From assembly GCF_002573715.1 (NCBI RefSeq), contig NZ_PDHM01000027.1, forward strand, positions 1 to 64,000: a stretch of DNA of 64,000 nucleotides, read 5' to 3'. Positions 9,187-18,264 of the stretch are shown here, piece by piece. Within the stretch, counting starts at the first letter, position 1; each line of letters opens with the position of its first letter. The position numbers and the translations under genes were made by a program. Under the pieces are notes generated by a model. It did not search any database and was not told the DNA's origin. It worked only from the letters and a program-made list of their open reading frames with translations. The DNA comes from Paenibacillus sp. EZ-K15. GTDB taxonomy: Bacteria; Bacillota; Bacilli; Paenibacillales; Paenibacillaceae.

Positions 9187-11514
9187 TTATTCCACCTTCG
9201 TAATCGGCGCGAAGCCGGCAAGCAGACGTTTCACGCCCACAGGCGCCGGGAATGCAATCTGCAATTCCATGTCATTGCCGCTGCCTTTGACCGCTACAAT
9301 CGTACCGGTTCCCCATTTGCCATGGGCGACTTTATCGCCGGCTTTAAAATCGCCGTTGTCCGAAGAAGCTGCCGAACGGGATGGCGCACCAGTTGTCATC
9401 GTCACCCGGCTCTTCGGTGCGGCTTGCGCGGAAGCAGTCGATCCGCTAAGGGAGAGGTCATTGGTACGGCCTCCGCCAAAGTTGCTGCCTCCACCACCGC
9501 TGAAACCGCGTCCTGCATAAGATCCGCCCACATTACTACCGCCGCGGCGGTAGCGGTCATGTGCCATCTGGGTGTCTTCCTTCAGCTCTTCCGGGATTTC
9601 CTCCAGGAATCGTGAAGGCATGTTCGCCGTCGTGCGGCCAAATAGAGTACGCATGCGCGCACAGGACAGGAATAACTGCTTCTCCGCACGCGTGATCCCT
9701 ACATAAGCAAGCCGGCGCTCCTCTTCCAGCTCTTCGTTATCCATAAAGGCACGGCTGTGCGGGAATACCCCTTCCTCCATGCCGATGATGAATACGACCG
9801 GGAACTCCAGACCTTTAGCACTGTGCATGGTCATGAGCACGACAGCATCGTCTCGATCTTCTTCATCATCGTTCATCGAGTCGATGTCCGCAATCAAGGC
9901 AAGATCCGTGAGGAAGGAGATGAGCGATTTATCCTCGTTGTTCTTCTCGAACTCTTGCGTAACCGACAGAAACTCGTCGATGTTCTCAAGGCGGGATCTG
10001 GATTCGATCGTATTCTCGTTTTGCAGCTCGAGACGGTACTCGGTCATCTCCAGTATTTTTTCCGTAAGCTCGGTCACCGACAGAAACTCGACCATTCGGC
10101 TGAGCGCGGCAATCATGTCGTAGAAGCCCACTAGCGCATTGCGCGTCCGTCCGGCGAAGCCGAGGTCGTCCACGATTTCCAGAACGCGGAAGATCGAGAT
10201 ACCCCGCTCTGCGGCTGCAGCAGCCAGCTTCCCGACGGTTGTGTCGCCGATGCTTCTTTTTGGCACATTAATGATCCGTGTCAAGCTGATATCGTCGTCC
10301 GGGTTGGAAATCAAGCGCAGATAAGCAAGCATGTCCTTGATCTCTTTGCGATCGTAGAACTTGATGCCGCCGACGATCTGGTACGGAATATCCGACTTGA
10401 TCAGAATTTCTTCGATAACCCGGGACTGCGCATTGGTCCGGTACAGGATCGCATGATCCTGATAGTTCTTGCCGGCGTTAATGTTCTTGCTAATTTCCGA
10501 GGTAACAAAATACCCTTCATCATGCTCCGTATCCCCACGGAACACCTTAATCTTCGGTCCTTCACCTTGCTCGGTCCACAGATTCTTCGGCTTGCGGCCT
10601 GTGTTCAGGCCAATAACATTGTTGGCAGCGTTCAAAATGTTCGCTGTAGAACGGTAATTCTGCTCAAGCAGAATCGTCCGCGCCTCGGGGTAATCCTGCT
10701 CAAAATTCAGGATGTTCGTGATATCCGCGCCACGCCAGCGGTAGATCGACTGATCGCTGTCCCCGACAACGCAGATGCGATGATGACTGTCCGCCAGCAT
10801 CCGGCAAAGCATGTACTGCGCCCGGTTGGTATCCTGATATTCATCCACGTGGATGTACTGGAATTTCCGCTGGTAGAAGTCGAGAACCTCCGGCACTTCC
10901 TTAAACAGCTGAATCGTGGTCATGATCAGATCGTCAAAATCGAGCGAATTGTTGCTCTTCAAGCGCTTCTGATATTCGGTATATACCTTGGCTACAAGGG
11001 ATTCAAAATAGTCTCCGGCTTTCTGTTCATACTGCTGCGGGGAAATCAGCTCATTCTTGGCGGCGCTCATGGCCCCTTGAATCGCCTTCGGCTCGAATTT
11101 CTTCGTATCGATATTGTGATGCTTCATTACGTTCCGAATAACCGACAGCTGATCCGTCGAGTCCAGAATACTGAAATTCGAGGTGAAACCAATCCGTTCA
11201 ATGTCTCTACGCAAAATCCGCACGCACATCGAGTGGAACGTCGATACCCAAATGTCCTGGCCTTCGCGGCCAACCAGCTTGGATACCCGCTCCTGCATTT
11301 CGCGGGCTGCTTTATTCGTAAATGTAATCGCAAGGATGCTCCATGGTGCAGCTTTGCGCGTGGCGATCAAGTAACCGATCCGGTGCGTCAGCACCCGCGT
11401 CTTACCGGAGCCGGCACCCGCCATAATGAGCAGCGGTCCGTCGGTTGCTTCAACGGCTTGACGCTGCTGTGGATTCAGACGGCTGACGGCGTCGTGTATA
11501 TCAATGGAATGCAT
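9187..11514 (-). CDS. pcrA: ATP-dependent 3'-5' DNA helicase PcrA (UvrD/Rep family)
   Basis: SF1A helicase of 775 aa acting in repair, plasmid rolling-circle replication and removal of recombination or transcription complexes. Visible motifs are Q motif LNPQQRQAV, Walker A AGAGSGKT (residues 32-39), Walker B/motif II VDEYQDTN, motif III GDSDQSIYRWRGA, motif IV QNYRST and motif VI VGITRAEK. A Gly/Ser-rich stretch near the C terminus precedes the Tudor-like tail with VAHGKWGTG. The ATG at 11514 is chosen because TTAGGAGG lies 9 bp upstream, giving MHSIDIHDAV; a longer in-frame start lacks this. It is followed by ligA. Confidence 0.96.
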   Translation of the reverse strand: MHSIDIHDAVSRLNPQQRQAVEATDGPLLIMAGAGSGKTRVLTHRIGYLIATRKAAPWSILAITFTNKAAREMQERVSKLVGREGQDIWVSTFHSMCVRILRRDIERIGFTSNFSILDSTDQLSVIRNVMKHHNIDTKKFEPKAIQGAMSAAKNELISPQQYEQKAGDYFESLVAKVYTEYQKRLKSNNSLDFDDLIMTTIQLFKEVPEVLDFYQRKFQYIHVDEYQDTNRAQYMLCRMLADSHHRICVVGDSDQSIYRWRGADITNILNFEQDYPEARTILLEQNYRSTANILNAANNVIGLNTGRKPKNLWTEQGEGPKIKVFRGDTEHDEGYFVTSEISKNINAGKNYQDHAILYRTNAQSRVIEEILIKSDIPYQIVGGIKFYDRKEIKDMLAYLRLISNPDDDISLTRIINVPKRSIGDTTVGKLAAAAAERGISIFRVLEIVDDLGFAGRTRNALVGFYDMIAALSRMVEFLSVTELTEKILEMTEYRLELQNENTIESRSRLENIDEFLSVTQEFEKNNEDKSLISFLTDLALIADIDSMNDDEEDRDDAVVLMTMHSAKGLEFPVVFIIGMEEGVFPHSRAFMDNEELEEERRLAYVGITRAEKQLFLSCARMRTLFGRTTANMPSRFLEEIPEELKEDTQMAHDRYRRGGSNVGGSYAGRGFSGGGGSNFGGGRTNDLSLSGSTASAQAAPKSRVTMTTGAPSRSAASSDNGDFKAGDKVAHGKWGTGTIVAVKGSGNDMELQIAFPAPVGVKRLLAGFAPITKVE

Positions 11515-11704
11515 AGTGTTGCCTCCTAATAGGTGTAGATTTGATAAGGGAGAAACTTGGGTAACGATCATAATCGAAAAATGAGATAGGGTCTAGCAGA
11601 TAGATAAAATTAAAAGAGAATGAATATGAATATAGATTACGACATATCTGTATCTAGGACACTGTGAGTTCTGCGTTGCTTGGATGGAAAAGTAACTATT
11701 ATAG

Positions 11705-11738
11705 AATTGAGGTTAGCGTAACGCGCCTCAATTTTTTT
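11705..11738 (+). terminator. stem-loop with T run between pcrB and pcrA
   Basis: TTGAGG (11707-11712) pairs with CCTCAA (11726-11731) and is followed by seven T on the plus strand. An inner GCG/CGC pair lies in the loop. The T tract is on the strand opposite the flanking genes, so it may block antisense transcription or act as a processing hairpin in the pcrB-pcrA transcript. No other gene is seen in 11515-11763. Confidence 0.45.
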
Positions 11739-11763
11739 AAGCAGATCATATAACCGAGACCAG

Positions 11764-12453
11764 TCAGCCCTTGACGGCCTTGACCGTCTCGAGCGCCTGC
11801 TCCAGGTGATCATACACAACGTTGCCCACAATGATCGTATCAGAGATAGCTGCTGCTTCCGACGCTTGCTGGGCATTCGTTATTCCGCCACCATAGAACA
11901 AACGGGCGTTATCCAGCGATCTGCGCACTGTGCGGACAGTTTCCATATCCCCAAAGGCGCCGCTGTATTCCAAATACACAATCGGAAGATTCATCAGCTT
12001 GTCCGCAATCTGCGCATAAGCAGCGGCTCTGCTCGCATCAATCGAAGTCTCTGCTCCGGTCAACTTCGCCACCGCGGCGTTCTCGTTCAACACGATATAC
12101 CCTTCGGTCACAACCAGATCCCACGGTATCATATACCCGTAGCGTTCGATTCCTTCGCGATGCCGGCCCATGATCCAGGTTGGATCCTGCGTATTCATGA
12201 CCATCGGGACCATATATAGATCAAATCCGGGTACAACGGCTTCCAGATCGGATACTTCCTGCACGCACGGAAGCTCGTAACGTCGAACTCGGGACAGCAG
12301 ATCCACGGTATTTTCATAAGTGACTCCGGTTGAGCCTCCGACCATAATAGCATCGGTTCCTGACAAACATACCACATCAAGGGTCTCGTCATCGATCTCC
12401 TTGTCGGGGTCCAGCTTAAACACATGCCTCCAGGATTGTATCATCTCTTTCAA
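11764..12453 (-). CDS. pcrB: heptaprenylglyceryl phosphate synthase
   Basis: TIM-barrel prenyltransferase of 229 aa joining heptaprenyl diphosphate to sn-glycerol-1-phosphate, giving an archaeal-type ether lipid precursor in Bacillales. Diagnostic segments are SGTDAIMVGGSTGVT near the N terminus, YMVPMVMNTQ, YLEYSGAFGD and FYGGGITNAQQA, which form the phosphate and polyprenyl sites. The start is TTG at 12453, 8 bp after GGAGG. It begins the pcrB-pcrA-ligA block; a 249-bp gap before pcrA leaves co-transcription open. Confidence 0.95.
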   Translation of the reverse strand: MKEMIQSWRHVFKLDPDKEIDDETLDVVCLSGTDAIMVGGSTGVTYENTVDLLSRVRRYELPCVQEVSDLEAVVPGFDLYMVPMVMNTQDPTWIMGRHREGIERYGYMIPWDLVVTEGYIVLNENAAVAKLTGAETSIDASRAAAYAQIADKLMNLPIVYLEYSGAFGDMETVRTVRRSLDNARLFYGGGITNAQQASEAAAISDTIIVGNVVYDHLEQALETVKAVKG

Positions 12454-12496
12454 GCGTCATTCCTCCACGTTCACGGGTTACTATTATACTAAAATA

Positions 12497-12525
12497 AGTC
12501 TATGCTAGCACGGTAAGCAAGTCAA
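12497..12525 (-). promoter_or_regulatory. promoter of pcrB
   Basis: On the minus strand TTGACT (12520-12525) and TAGACT (12497-12502) are 17 bp apart, upstream of the pcrB ribosome binding site. Immediately upstream, 12529-12551 is an inverted repeat, ATGTTCG and CGAACAT around 9 nt, followed on the plus strand by seven T. It could be an operator or a plus-strand terminator. Confidence 0.55.
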
Positions 12526-12613
12526 TTTATGTTCGCATAAAATACGAACATTTTTTTGGTAATTGTGATGTAGGAGCCAAAGGACGCGGTACTGTGCTGC
12601 GTAAGATGAGAAT

Positions 12614-12654
12614 GAAAAAGCCCGCCCGAATTCACATGAGTGAATCGGACGGGC
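12614..12654 (-). terminator. intrinsic terminator of the SLH protein gene
   Basis: A strong minus-strand hairpin: GCCCGTCCGATTCAC pairs with GTGAATTCGGGCGGGC around a tetraloop-size gap and is followed by TTTTTC. It lies 25 bp downstream of the stop codon at 12679. Confidence 0.92.
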
Positions 12655-12678
12655 AAGATGGATCATCTTAGCCGTATT

Positions 12679-15600
12679 TTAGAGCAAGTTGACTAGTACA
12701 CTCGCCAGCTGTTTGAGTGCCGCGATTTTAGCATCATTCTGACTGCCAATTCTAGCCTGCCACGCCGCGTCACGAGCAGTGATCAAGTCAGTTAAAGTAG
12801 GGTCATCATTAATCAGCTTATCAGCATCTGCAATGGCCTCATCAATCAACATGTTCAGTGTCGGAATAATGATGGATATAGGTTGAGCAATCGTCTGCTG
12901 CGACCCTCGGGCCAGCTTAGCCGTTGCGTGATAAATAACATGTTGATTCCCATCATTGTAATTCTCAAGAATAATCGAGCCTTGATGTTCTTTAAGATAT
13001 ACGCTGCCAGTCACGGTTGCTGGAGTTTTCATTTCCAGATCCTCAATGATAACTAACGTATCATTCAATAGGGGATTATTTCGATCTGTGAGATAAACAG
13101 CATCTCCAACCGTCGTAAGATAGGAAACTCTTGACTCAATCAATAGTTTTGCGTTCTCATCGTTGAGAAGTTCAAGTTCTCCGTCTTTAATGTCCAGCGT
13201 ATCGTAAGTCGTATCCAAAACTTGATTACTGCTTACATCAATAAATTCAGTTTTAAGTGTATATCTTCCCGCTTGCTTGAACTTCAGCTCGTACTGGAGT
13301 TCCAGATTAGACACACCATGTCCGTTGTCATTTGAACCGTGGTAAGCCTCAATCGAATTATTCAATGAATTGGGCTGGAACGGTAACAAAGCGCCTGCAC
13401 TTGACTTAAGTTCAACAAGATCCGGGTTCAACGGACCCTCGATAGAAAAGCGAAGGTATACCTTATCTTGAGTTGGATAATACCCCGACCCAAGCGTAAA
13501 CTGTAGAGCTTTATCTACTAAGCGATTTCCTTCAATGGATGAGTAGAAATTATACTCTACTGCCGGCTGAAGATCAGACTGAGGCTCATTCACAACAAGC
13601 TTGTTATGATCCGTGAAATTCAGTTCTGCACCGTTAACTTCCATATCGAATACATACCAGTATAACTCATCTCCGCTTCCGCTCGGGATATGATATGTCT
13701 TGACAGGCTGACCACTATTTCCGCTGTATATCTCAACCTTAGCAGATGAATTACGCAGCGTTTCCGATCCGTCATATCCGTTTCTGGAGTAGTTGTGAAT
13801 ATAGAACTGATACTTACCGTCTACGCGCTTGCGGATTGTCGTTGTCTCTGGACCATAAGAATCTGTATCATCATGGTCCAGATCCGCGTACTTTTCTCCA
13901 TGATAATAATATTCCCGGTCAGCAAAGTAAGTGTGGAATGCTCTTCCATCAGGTGTTGGTCCAAGCAGATGGGAGTCTTCATCTCGTGGCTTCTCTCCCC
14001 ATGTCAACACAATACGAATCTCATCGTTTGCCGGGATTTTGATTGCAGTCGCATCTTCATTTCGGTTAAAGCTGTCGCTTAGTGAGACACCTACTACATA
14101 AGTCGTAATAAAGCCGGCTTTTGTAAGTTGTCCTGTATATACCCCAGCTGGTAAATTAGCGGTATATCGTCCATCCGCATTTGTAACCGCCGACGCAGCA
14201 ATGCTGCCCGTTGTATTGCCTAATCCTCCACGGAAGTCAATTCTCATACCTTGCACAGGAAGTTCGTTAACATCGGTTATTGTACCTTCAAAGCCTTCGA
14301 GTTTCATCCTGCCCGTTAAATTTGTTGTGAACTTGGAACTACCCGCTGCAGGCGTAACATTAAGAACAAATGTATCACCATAATGCTCATCCAGCGAAAT
14401 CGGTTTGAATGCCAGTATTTTAGTTGCGTTATTAAACGCAATGTCTTCCAACGGATAAACAGTGCCTGCAACCGTTGCACTGATGTTAAGATCCGTTAGT
14501 TCCAGAGAAGGAACGGCAGTCGCAAACTGCAGCAATGCCTGTCCATTGCTCAATTGAATGCGGTCCGACACTGGTGGTTGAGTAGGATTAGGATCCGTTG
14601 TATTCCCGCTCCCTCCAGTTCCAGCGTTAGATCCGGAAATAGAGTTTCCACTACTAATGTTTACGGTAACGTTATTATTTAGCACCAGATTACTTGGGCG
14701 CTGAATGAAGGATACGCCTGCAGTATTAACCTGAGCACTACCAATGCTCCCCTGACCACTGACAGATGCAGCTGCATTAAGAATCAGGGATAGAACAGAT
14801 GCAGAAGACCCAACATTCAATCTTGTGCCGGAAGCATTAGCCGCCACGTTAAGCTGAGCTACAGAGCCGGAGGTAAGATTCACATTCAGTGAGGCTGCTG
14901 TGACATCCACTGTTTCAAACTGCCCTGCCAAAGTCACGCTTGAGCCAGATGGAATAAGATCAGATAATAAAAGATCCTTAAACCCTTCACCTGTCAAACC
15001 TGTTTCTTCCAGAATCACGCCTGATTGCAGTGTAACCTGTGATACAGAACTGCCACCTTCGGCAACGATACGGACACTTCCATCCTTTTTGTTCACAATA
15101 ACGGTAATAAGCACGGAGTCAACCACATGAATGCTGTTTTTACCTCCGCCTTTTATCGTTGTACTTCCCTTGACCGTTACTCCTTGAAGCGTGACATCCC
15201 CTTCACCAACGCCTTCGCCAATGACAAGGTTACCCTCTATGGTCATATTTTGAAGCGTGATATCCGAGGCATTAATATGTACGGATCCCGGAATTTTCTT
15301 AGTTCCTGTAACAGGACCAAATGTGCCTGCCTTGTCGTAACTCGTAACTTCCTTAGATTTAATCTGCTCAAGAGCACGATCAAGTACGGTTATGGCTTCA
15401 GCACGCGATGCACTTGCTGTCGGTCTGAACTTGCCATTACTTCCATTCATGATACCGCTAGAAGTGACAGCCCCGATCGCCCCTTTGCTCCATGTTGGAC
15501 TACTATCCGTGTCTGTAAATTTATTGGCTGCATCACTTGGCTTAAGCTCCATTAGTGAACTCAAGATGACAGCCAATTCCTGACGTGTTACCTTACTATC

Positions 15601-15999
15601 CGGTTTGAAGGTTCCATTGCTGTATCCCTTCATGTACCCTTGCGAGGCAGCCACGGACAAGTCATTATAGTACCATGATGTACTTTTAACATCACTGTAT
15701 GAAATGACAGCCTTTGTCTCGAACTGAAACGATCGATTAATGACCGCGGCAAGCTGAGCCCTAGTTATTGGGGCATTCGGATGAATCTTTCCGTTTTGAT
15801 CCCCATTAAGAAAACCTTGTTCATTCCATTTTTGAAGCGTCTTACTTGCCCAGTGTCCTGCAATATCACTAGCACTAGAAGTGGTTTGCGGCTCATCTTT
15901 TGCTGTTGCAGCAAAGGCTCCGCCTAACGGAGACAGTATGAGGGTTATACCTAATACCGCACTTATTGCCTTTTTGTAAAATCCTAGTCTGTTACCCAA
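12679..15999 (-). CDS. secreted SLH-domain protein with beta-helix-like and carboxypeptidase-regulatory-like regions
   Basis: A 1106-aa wall protein. After a signal peptide (about 1-31, ending GGAFAATA) come three SLH repeats (about 42-210), each with the TRAQ/TRQE/SRAE-type core that binds pyruvylated wall polymer. Residues about 235-460 are repetitive short beta strands rich in V, T, S and G, suggesting a right-handed beta-helix. A Gly/Asn/Thr/Pro linker follows. A carboxypeptidase regulatory-like fold (GFEGTITDVNELPVQGM) then leads into a YfaP-like segment (IVLTWGEKPRDEDSHL, then Tyr/Asp-rich). Function unknown; surface binding or assembly is likely. The start is TTG at 15999, set by GGGGGAGAGG upstream. 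Confidence 0.8.
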   Translation of the reverse strand: MGNRLGFYKKAISAVLGITLILSPLGGAFAATAKDEPQTTSSASDIAGHWASKTLQKWNEQGFLNGDQNGKIHPNAPITRAQLAAVINRSFQFETKAVISYSDVKSTSWYYNDLSVAASQGYMKGYSNGTFKPDSKVTRQELAVILSSLMELKPSDAANKFTDTDSSPTWSKGAIGAVTSSGIMNGSNGKFRPTASASRAEAITVLDRALEQIKSKEVTSYDKAGTFGPVTGTKKIPGSVHINASDITLQNMTIEGNLVIGEGVGEGDVTLQGVTVKGSTTIKGGGKNSIHVVDSVLITVIVNKKDGSVRIVAEGGSSVSQVTLQSGVILEETGLTGEGFKDLLLSDLIPSGSSVTLAGQFETVDVTAASLNVNLTSGSVAQLNVAANASGTRLNVGSSASVLSLILNAAASVSGQGSIGSAQVNTAGVSFIQRPSNLVLNNNVTVNISSGNSISGSNAGTGGSGNTTDPNPTQPPVSDRIQLSNGQALLQFATAVPSLELTDLNISATVAGTVYPLEDIAFNNATKILAFKPISLDEHYGDTFVLNVTPAAGSSKFTTNLTGRMKLEGFEGTITDVNELPVQGMRIDFRGGLGNTTGSIAASAVTNADGRYTANLPAGVYTGQLTKAGFITTYVVGVSLSDSFNRNEDATAIKIPANDEIRIVLTWGEKPRDEDSHLLGPTPDGRAFHTYFADREYYYHGEKYADLDHDDTDSYGPETTTIRKRVDGKYQFYIHNYSRNGYDGSETLRNSSAKVEIYSGNSGQPVKTYHIPSGSGDELYWYVFDMEVNGAELNFTDHNKLVVNEPQSDLQPAVEYNFYSSIEGNRLVDKALQFTLGSGYYPTQDKVYLRFSIEGPLNPDLVELKSSAGALLPFQPNSLNNSIEAYHGSNDNGHGVSNLELQYELKFKQAGRYTLKTEFIDVSSNQVLDTTYDTLDIKDGELELLNDENAKLLIESRVSYLTTVGDAVYLTDRNNPLLNDTLVIIEDLEMKTPATVTGSVYLKEHQGSIILENYNDGNQHVIYHATAKLARGSQQTIAQPISIIIPTLNMLIDEAIADADKLINDDPTLTDLITARDAAWQARIGSQNDAKIAALKQLASVLVNLL

Positions 16000-16154
16000 G
16001 TTGAATTCCTCTCCCCCTAATTATTTTCAATCCTGACATAAGACTATATGACTATTAATCTATCGTTTTGAATCAATAGACCTAAATATTTATAGTCAAT
16101 AAGTTCTAATAACATTAACACTTCCAGTAAATAACACAAGTCCAATTACTGGAA

Positions 16155-16196
16155 CAAATGAAAAAACATGCCCTTTTATAGACATATTTTTTCATA
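16155..16196. terminator. possible terminator after the GDPD-like gene
   Basis: ATGAAAAAACATG and CATATTTTTTCAT form a near-perfect inverted repeat around a short loop. The runs of A and T are inside the stem, so termination on either strand would be weak. It lies just past the stop codon at 16222. Confidence 0.4.
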
Positions 16197-16221
16197 ATCT
16201 GCATATATGGTTGGTTATTAA

Positions 16222-17082
16222 CTAAAACCTCAAACTGTTCTGCTCCAACTCCGGCTCTGTCAGCAGGTCTGAATAAACGCCGTACACGCCCCATTTTTCA
16301 TAATTGTTCACGGTCGTGGTGTCATTAATGGTGTGGACATAAGTCACGGCACCCGCTTGCCTCAGCTTGGCTACGAAATTCGGGCTGACCTTGTACTCCG
16401 GCATGGTAACGGCGTCAATGTTGTTCTCCTGCACGAAAGCCGTGATCTCGGCAGGTGAATCCTGCGTGGCATACAGCGTATAGATAATTGACTCAAACGG
16501 ATAGATGTCCAGAACCATATCGAGCATGGGCTCATTATAAATTTGGATGACCACCCGATCCAGAAGTTCCGGGTCCCGCTCATTAGCAGCGTTTACAATC
16601 TCCGTGAACAGGTATTGAATATCCTGATCCTCCTGCTCCTTCGTGTCTGTCACGATGTAGATATCGGGATGACGCTCCATCATATCCATTATCCCCTCAA
16701 TATCCATCGGTTGGTATTGCTCCAAAATCGGTGTATTAATGAATTCCTCATGGCTCAGACGGGCTGCCTGCTTATCGTCCGGGAGTTTTTCCTTCTGGCC
16801 TAGCTGCTGTGTCATGCTCTCCGTCCACTCATGCCTGGCGACGACTTTACGGTCCTCCGTCAGCATCAAATCAATCTCGAATACCCGAGTGCCTTTCTCG
16901 TAGTTAACGACCATGGCTTCATAAGCGTTCGTATAGGGCTGTTCACCGATACTCCCCATGGCGTGCGCAATCAGGCGATAGGCCGCGAATCCTTGTGGTT
17001 CTTCCTCATCCATCTCAAGATGAGTCTGAAGCAGTATCATAATGGCGGAAAATAATAGAAGGACAGCTGCGATCCGTTTCAT
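16222..17082 (-). CDS. GDPD/PI-PLC-like phosphodiesterase family protein
   Basis: A 286-aa protein with an N-terminal hydrophobic segment (about 3-18, AAVLLLFSAIMILL) that anchors or exports it. The rest resembles the glycerophosphodiester phosphodiesterase TIM barrel: LIAHAMG..YTNAYEA in place of the usual HRG..PENT, FEIDLMLTEDRKVVARHEW (the ExD...H motif), and later DTKEQ, QIYNEP and VYGVYSDLL. It belongs to an atypical GDPD group, so its substrate cannot be named. The ATG at 17082 is chosen because GGGTGGGG lies just upstream and gives a proper signal segment; longer in-frame starts add a poor N terminus. Confidence 0.75.
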   Translation of the reverse strand: MKRIAAVLLLFSAIMILLQTHLEMDEEEPQGFAAYRLIAHAMGSIGEQPYTNAYEAMVVNYEKGTRVFEIDLMLTEDRKVVARHEWTESMTQQLGQKEKLPDDKQAARLSHEEFINTPILEQYQPMDIEGIMDMMERHPDIYIVTDTKEQEDQDIQYLFTEIVNAANERDPELLDRVVIQIYNEPMLDMVLDIYPFESIIYTLYATQDSPAEITAFVQENNIDAVTMPEYKVSPNFVAKLRQAGAVTYVHTINDTTTVNNYEKWGVYGVYSDLLTEPELEQNSLRF

Positions 17083-17149
17083 GGTATCCCCACCCTTTGT
17101 TTCGTTCATCGCTGTTGCTAGGTAAATACCCGGTTGAAGGGTGGGCCAA

Positions 17150-17185
17150 ACAAAAAACCGCCACTCGGCTGCTGCCAAATGACGG
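17150..17185 (-). terminator. intrinsic terminator of the methyltransferase gene
   Basis: On the minus strand CCGTCATTTGGC (17174-17185) pairs along its whole length (with G-T pairs) with GCCGAGTGGCGG (17158-17169) and is followed by TTTTTTG. A very similar terminator occurs at 18214-18250. Confidence 0.85.
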
Positions 17186-17211
17186 AATGATTTTATGAAT
17201 ACTGCTGATCA

Positions 17212-17817
17212 CTAGCTTTTGGCCTTCAAAAGATGAATATACCATTTCAATCCCGCGTTGTGGTTAAACACGCTGACTTTATCCACGATATCAAATAATC
17301 CGCAGCTTTCAATCTCGCCAATCTTATGCTCTACCATGAGATAATCAGGATCTTTGGTATTCTTGTGAGAATAAAGGGAAGAGATGATGACTCCATCTGG
17401 GGTCAGGTAACGCGCATATTCTAGCAGTTTGTTCGGGGTGTTTGGCACGTACTGCAATGACTCATTAAACACAATGACGTTGTAACGCTTATGAGGAACA
17501 TAATGATTAATGTCCGCACGCTGGAATAGGTTCCTTGATGTTTTGCTGGATGCGATTTTGATCGCTTCTTCGGACAGGTCGACACCCGTGTAATTCGACT
17601 TTTCAACATCCAGGAGCATGTCATACAATATTCCGGCTCCGCATCCCATATCCAAGATACCCTCGTCCCCAATAAACTTTCTTATGTAACCGTACACGAC
17701 CGAGTATCTGGCATATTCCGTGATGTCCGATAAATAATCCCACATGTTGGATCTATACTCTTCGTCCCATTGCTGTTGACTGCTTTCAATGAAGTCCTGA
17801 ACCTTGGCGTTTTCCAT
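17212..17817 (-). CDS. class I SAM-dependent methyltransferase
   Basis: A 201-aa Rossmann-fold methyltransferase. Motif I is ILDMGCGAGILYD (about 54-66), followed by YTGVDLSEEAI (motif II acidic residue) and NVIVFNESLQYV (motif IV/post-I region). The substrate cannot be told from sequence. The ATG at 17817 follows GGGGAGGAATCGAA. It is monocistronic, with its own terminator at 17150-17185. It sits beside the glycan cluster but is separated from it by about 450 bp. Confidence 0.8.
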   Translation of the reverse strand: MENAKVQDFIESSQQQWDEEYRSNMWDYLSDITEYARYSVVYGYIRKFIGDEGILDMGCGAGILYDMLLDVEKSNYTGVDLSEEAIKIASSKTSRNLFQRADINHYVPHKRYNVIVFNESLQYVPNTPNKLLEYARYLTPDGVIISSLYSHKNTKDPDYLMVEHKIGEIESCGLFDIVDKVSVFNHNAGLKWYIHLLKAKS

Positions 17818-18213
17818 TTCGATTCCTCCCCATATTGGATTTTAATTCCCGTTTGGCAAATGAAGCGGCGACAGATGAAAACAAGGTCATTTGAAAAACA
17901 TTAACTTAGCGCTCACAAAGAAAATCAAGAATTGGATCATCCTTGCGTACTAACGATCCTACATATGGACCACTGAAGACATTGACGAGTCTCCTATTTC
18001 ATTATAATAGTATTATAGTTATATATTGTAAATGTATCCGATTGACTATTGTACGATGTGGTGCACATGCATGTCTCTGGCTTGATGAATGGATCAAATG
18101 TCCGAAATTAATTCTCTGATACGCCACAGCCTTACAAAAAGCGACAGTATTCGATATCTTTCTGCGTCAGTCGGGACCTGGGGAGCATATAAGCGTCTGG
18201 GACAGGTACGCAA
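17818..18213. other. intergenic region without a supported gene
   Basis: About 400 bp between the methyltransferase start and the terminator of the next gene. It holds AT-rich TATAAT-like sequence near 18000-18030 that could supply a minus-strand promoter, but no clear -35 was found. No convincing coding region is seen on either strand. Confidence 0.5.
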
Positions 18214-18250
18214 ACAAAAAAACGCCATCTGGCTCATGCCAAATGACGTT
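18214..18250 (-). terminator. intrinsic terminator of the glycan cluster's last gene
   Basis: On the minus strand AACGTCATTTGGC (18238-18250) pairs with GCCAGATGGCGTT (18221-18233) and is followed by TTTTTTTG. It lies 15 bp after the stop codon at 18265 and resembles the terminator at 17150-17185. Confidence 0.9.
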
Positions 18251-18264
18251 AACATCGATTATGA

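Noticed and set aside
10453..11529. 358-codon plus-strand frame
   Set aside because: It lies antisense inside pcrA, whose helicase motifs are complete; it is a shadow of its codon bias.
12529..12551. Dyad first suspected to be a LexA box
   Set aside because: The half-sites are in the order GTTCG...CGAAC with 9 nt between them; a LexA box needs CGAAC-N4-GTTCG.
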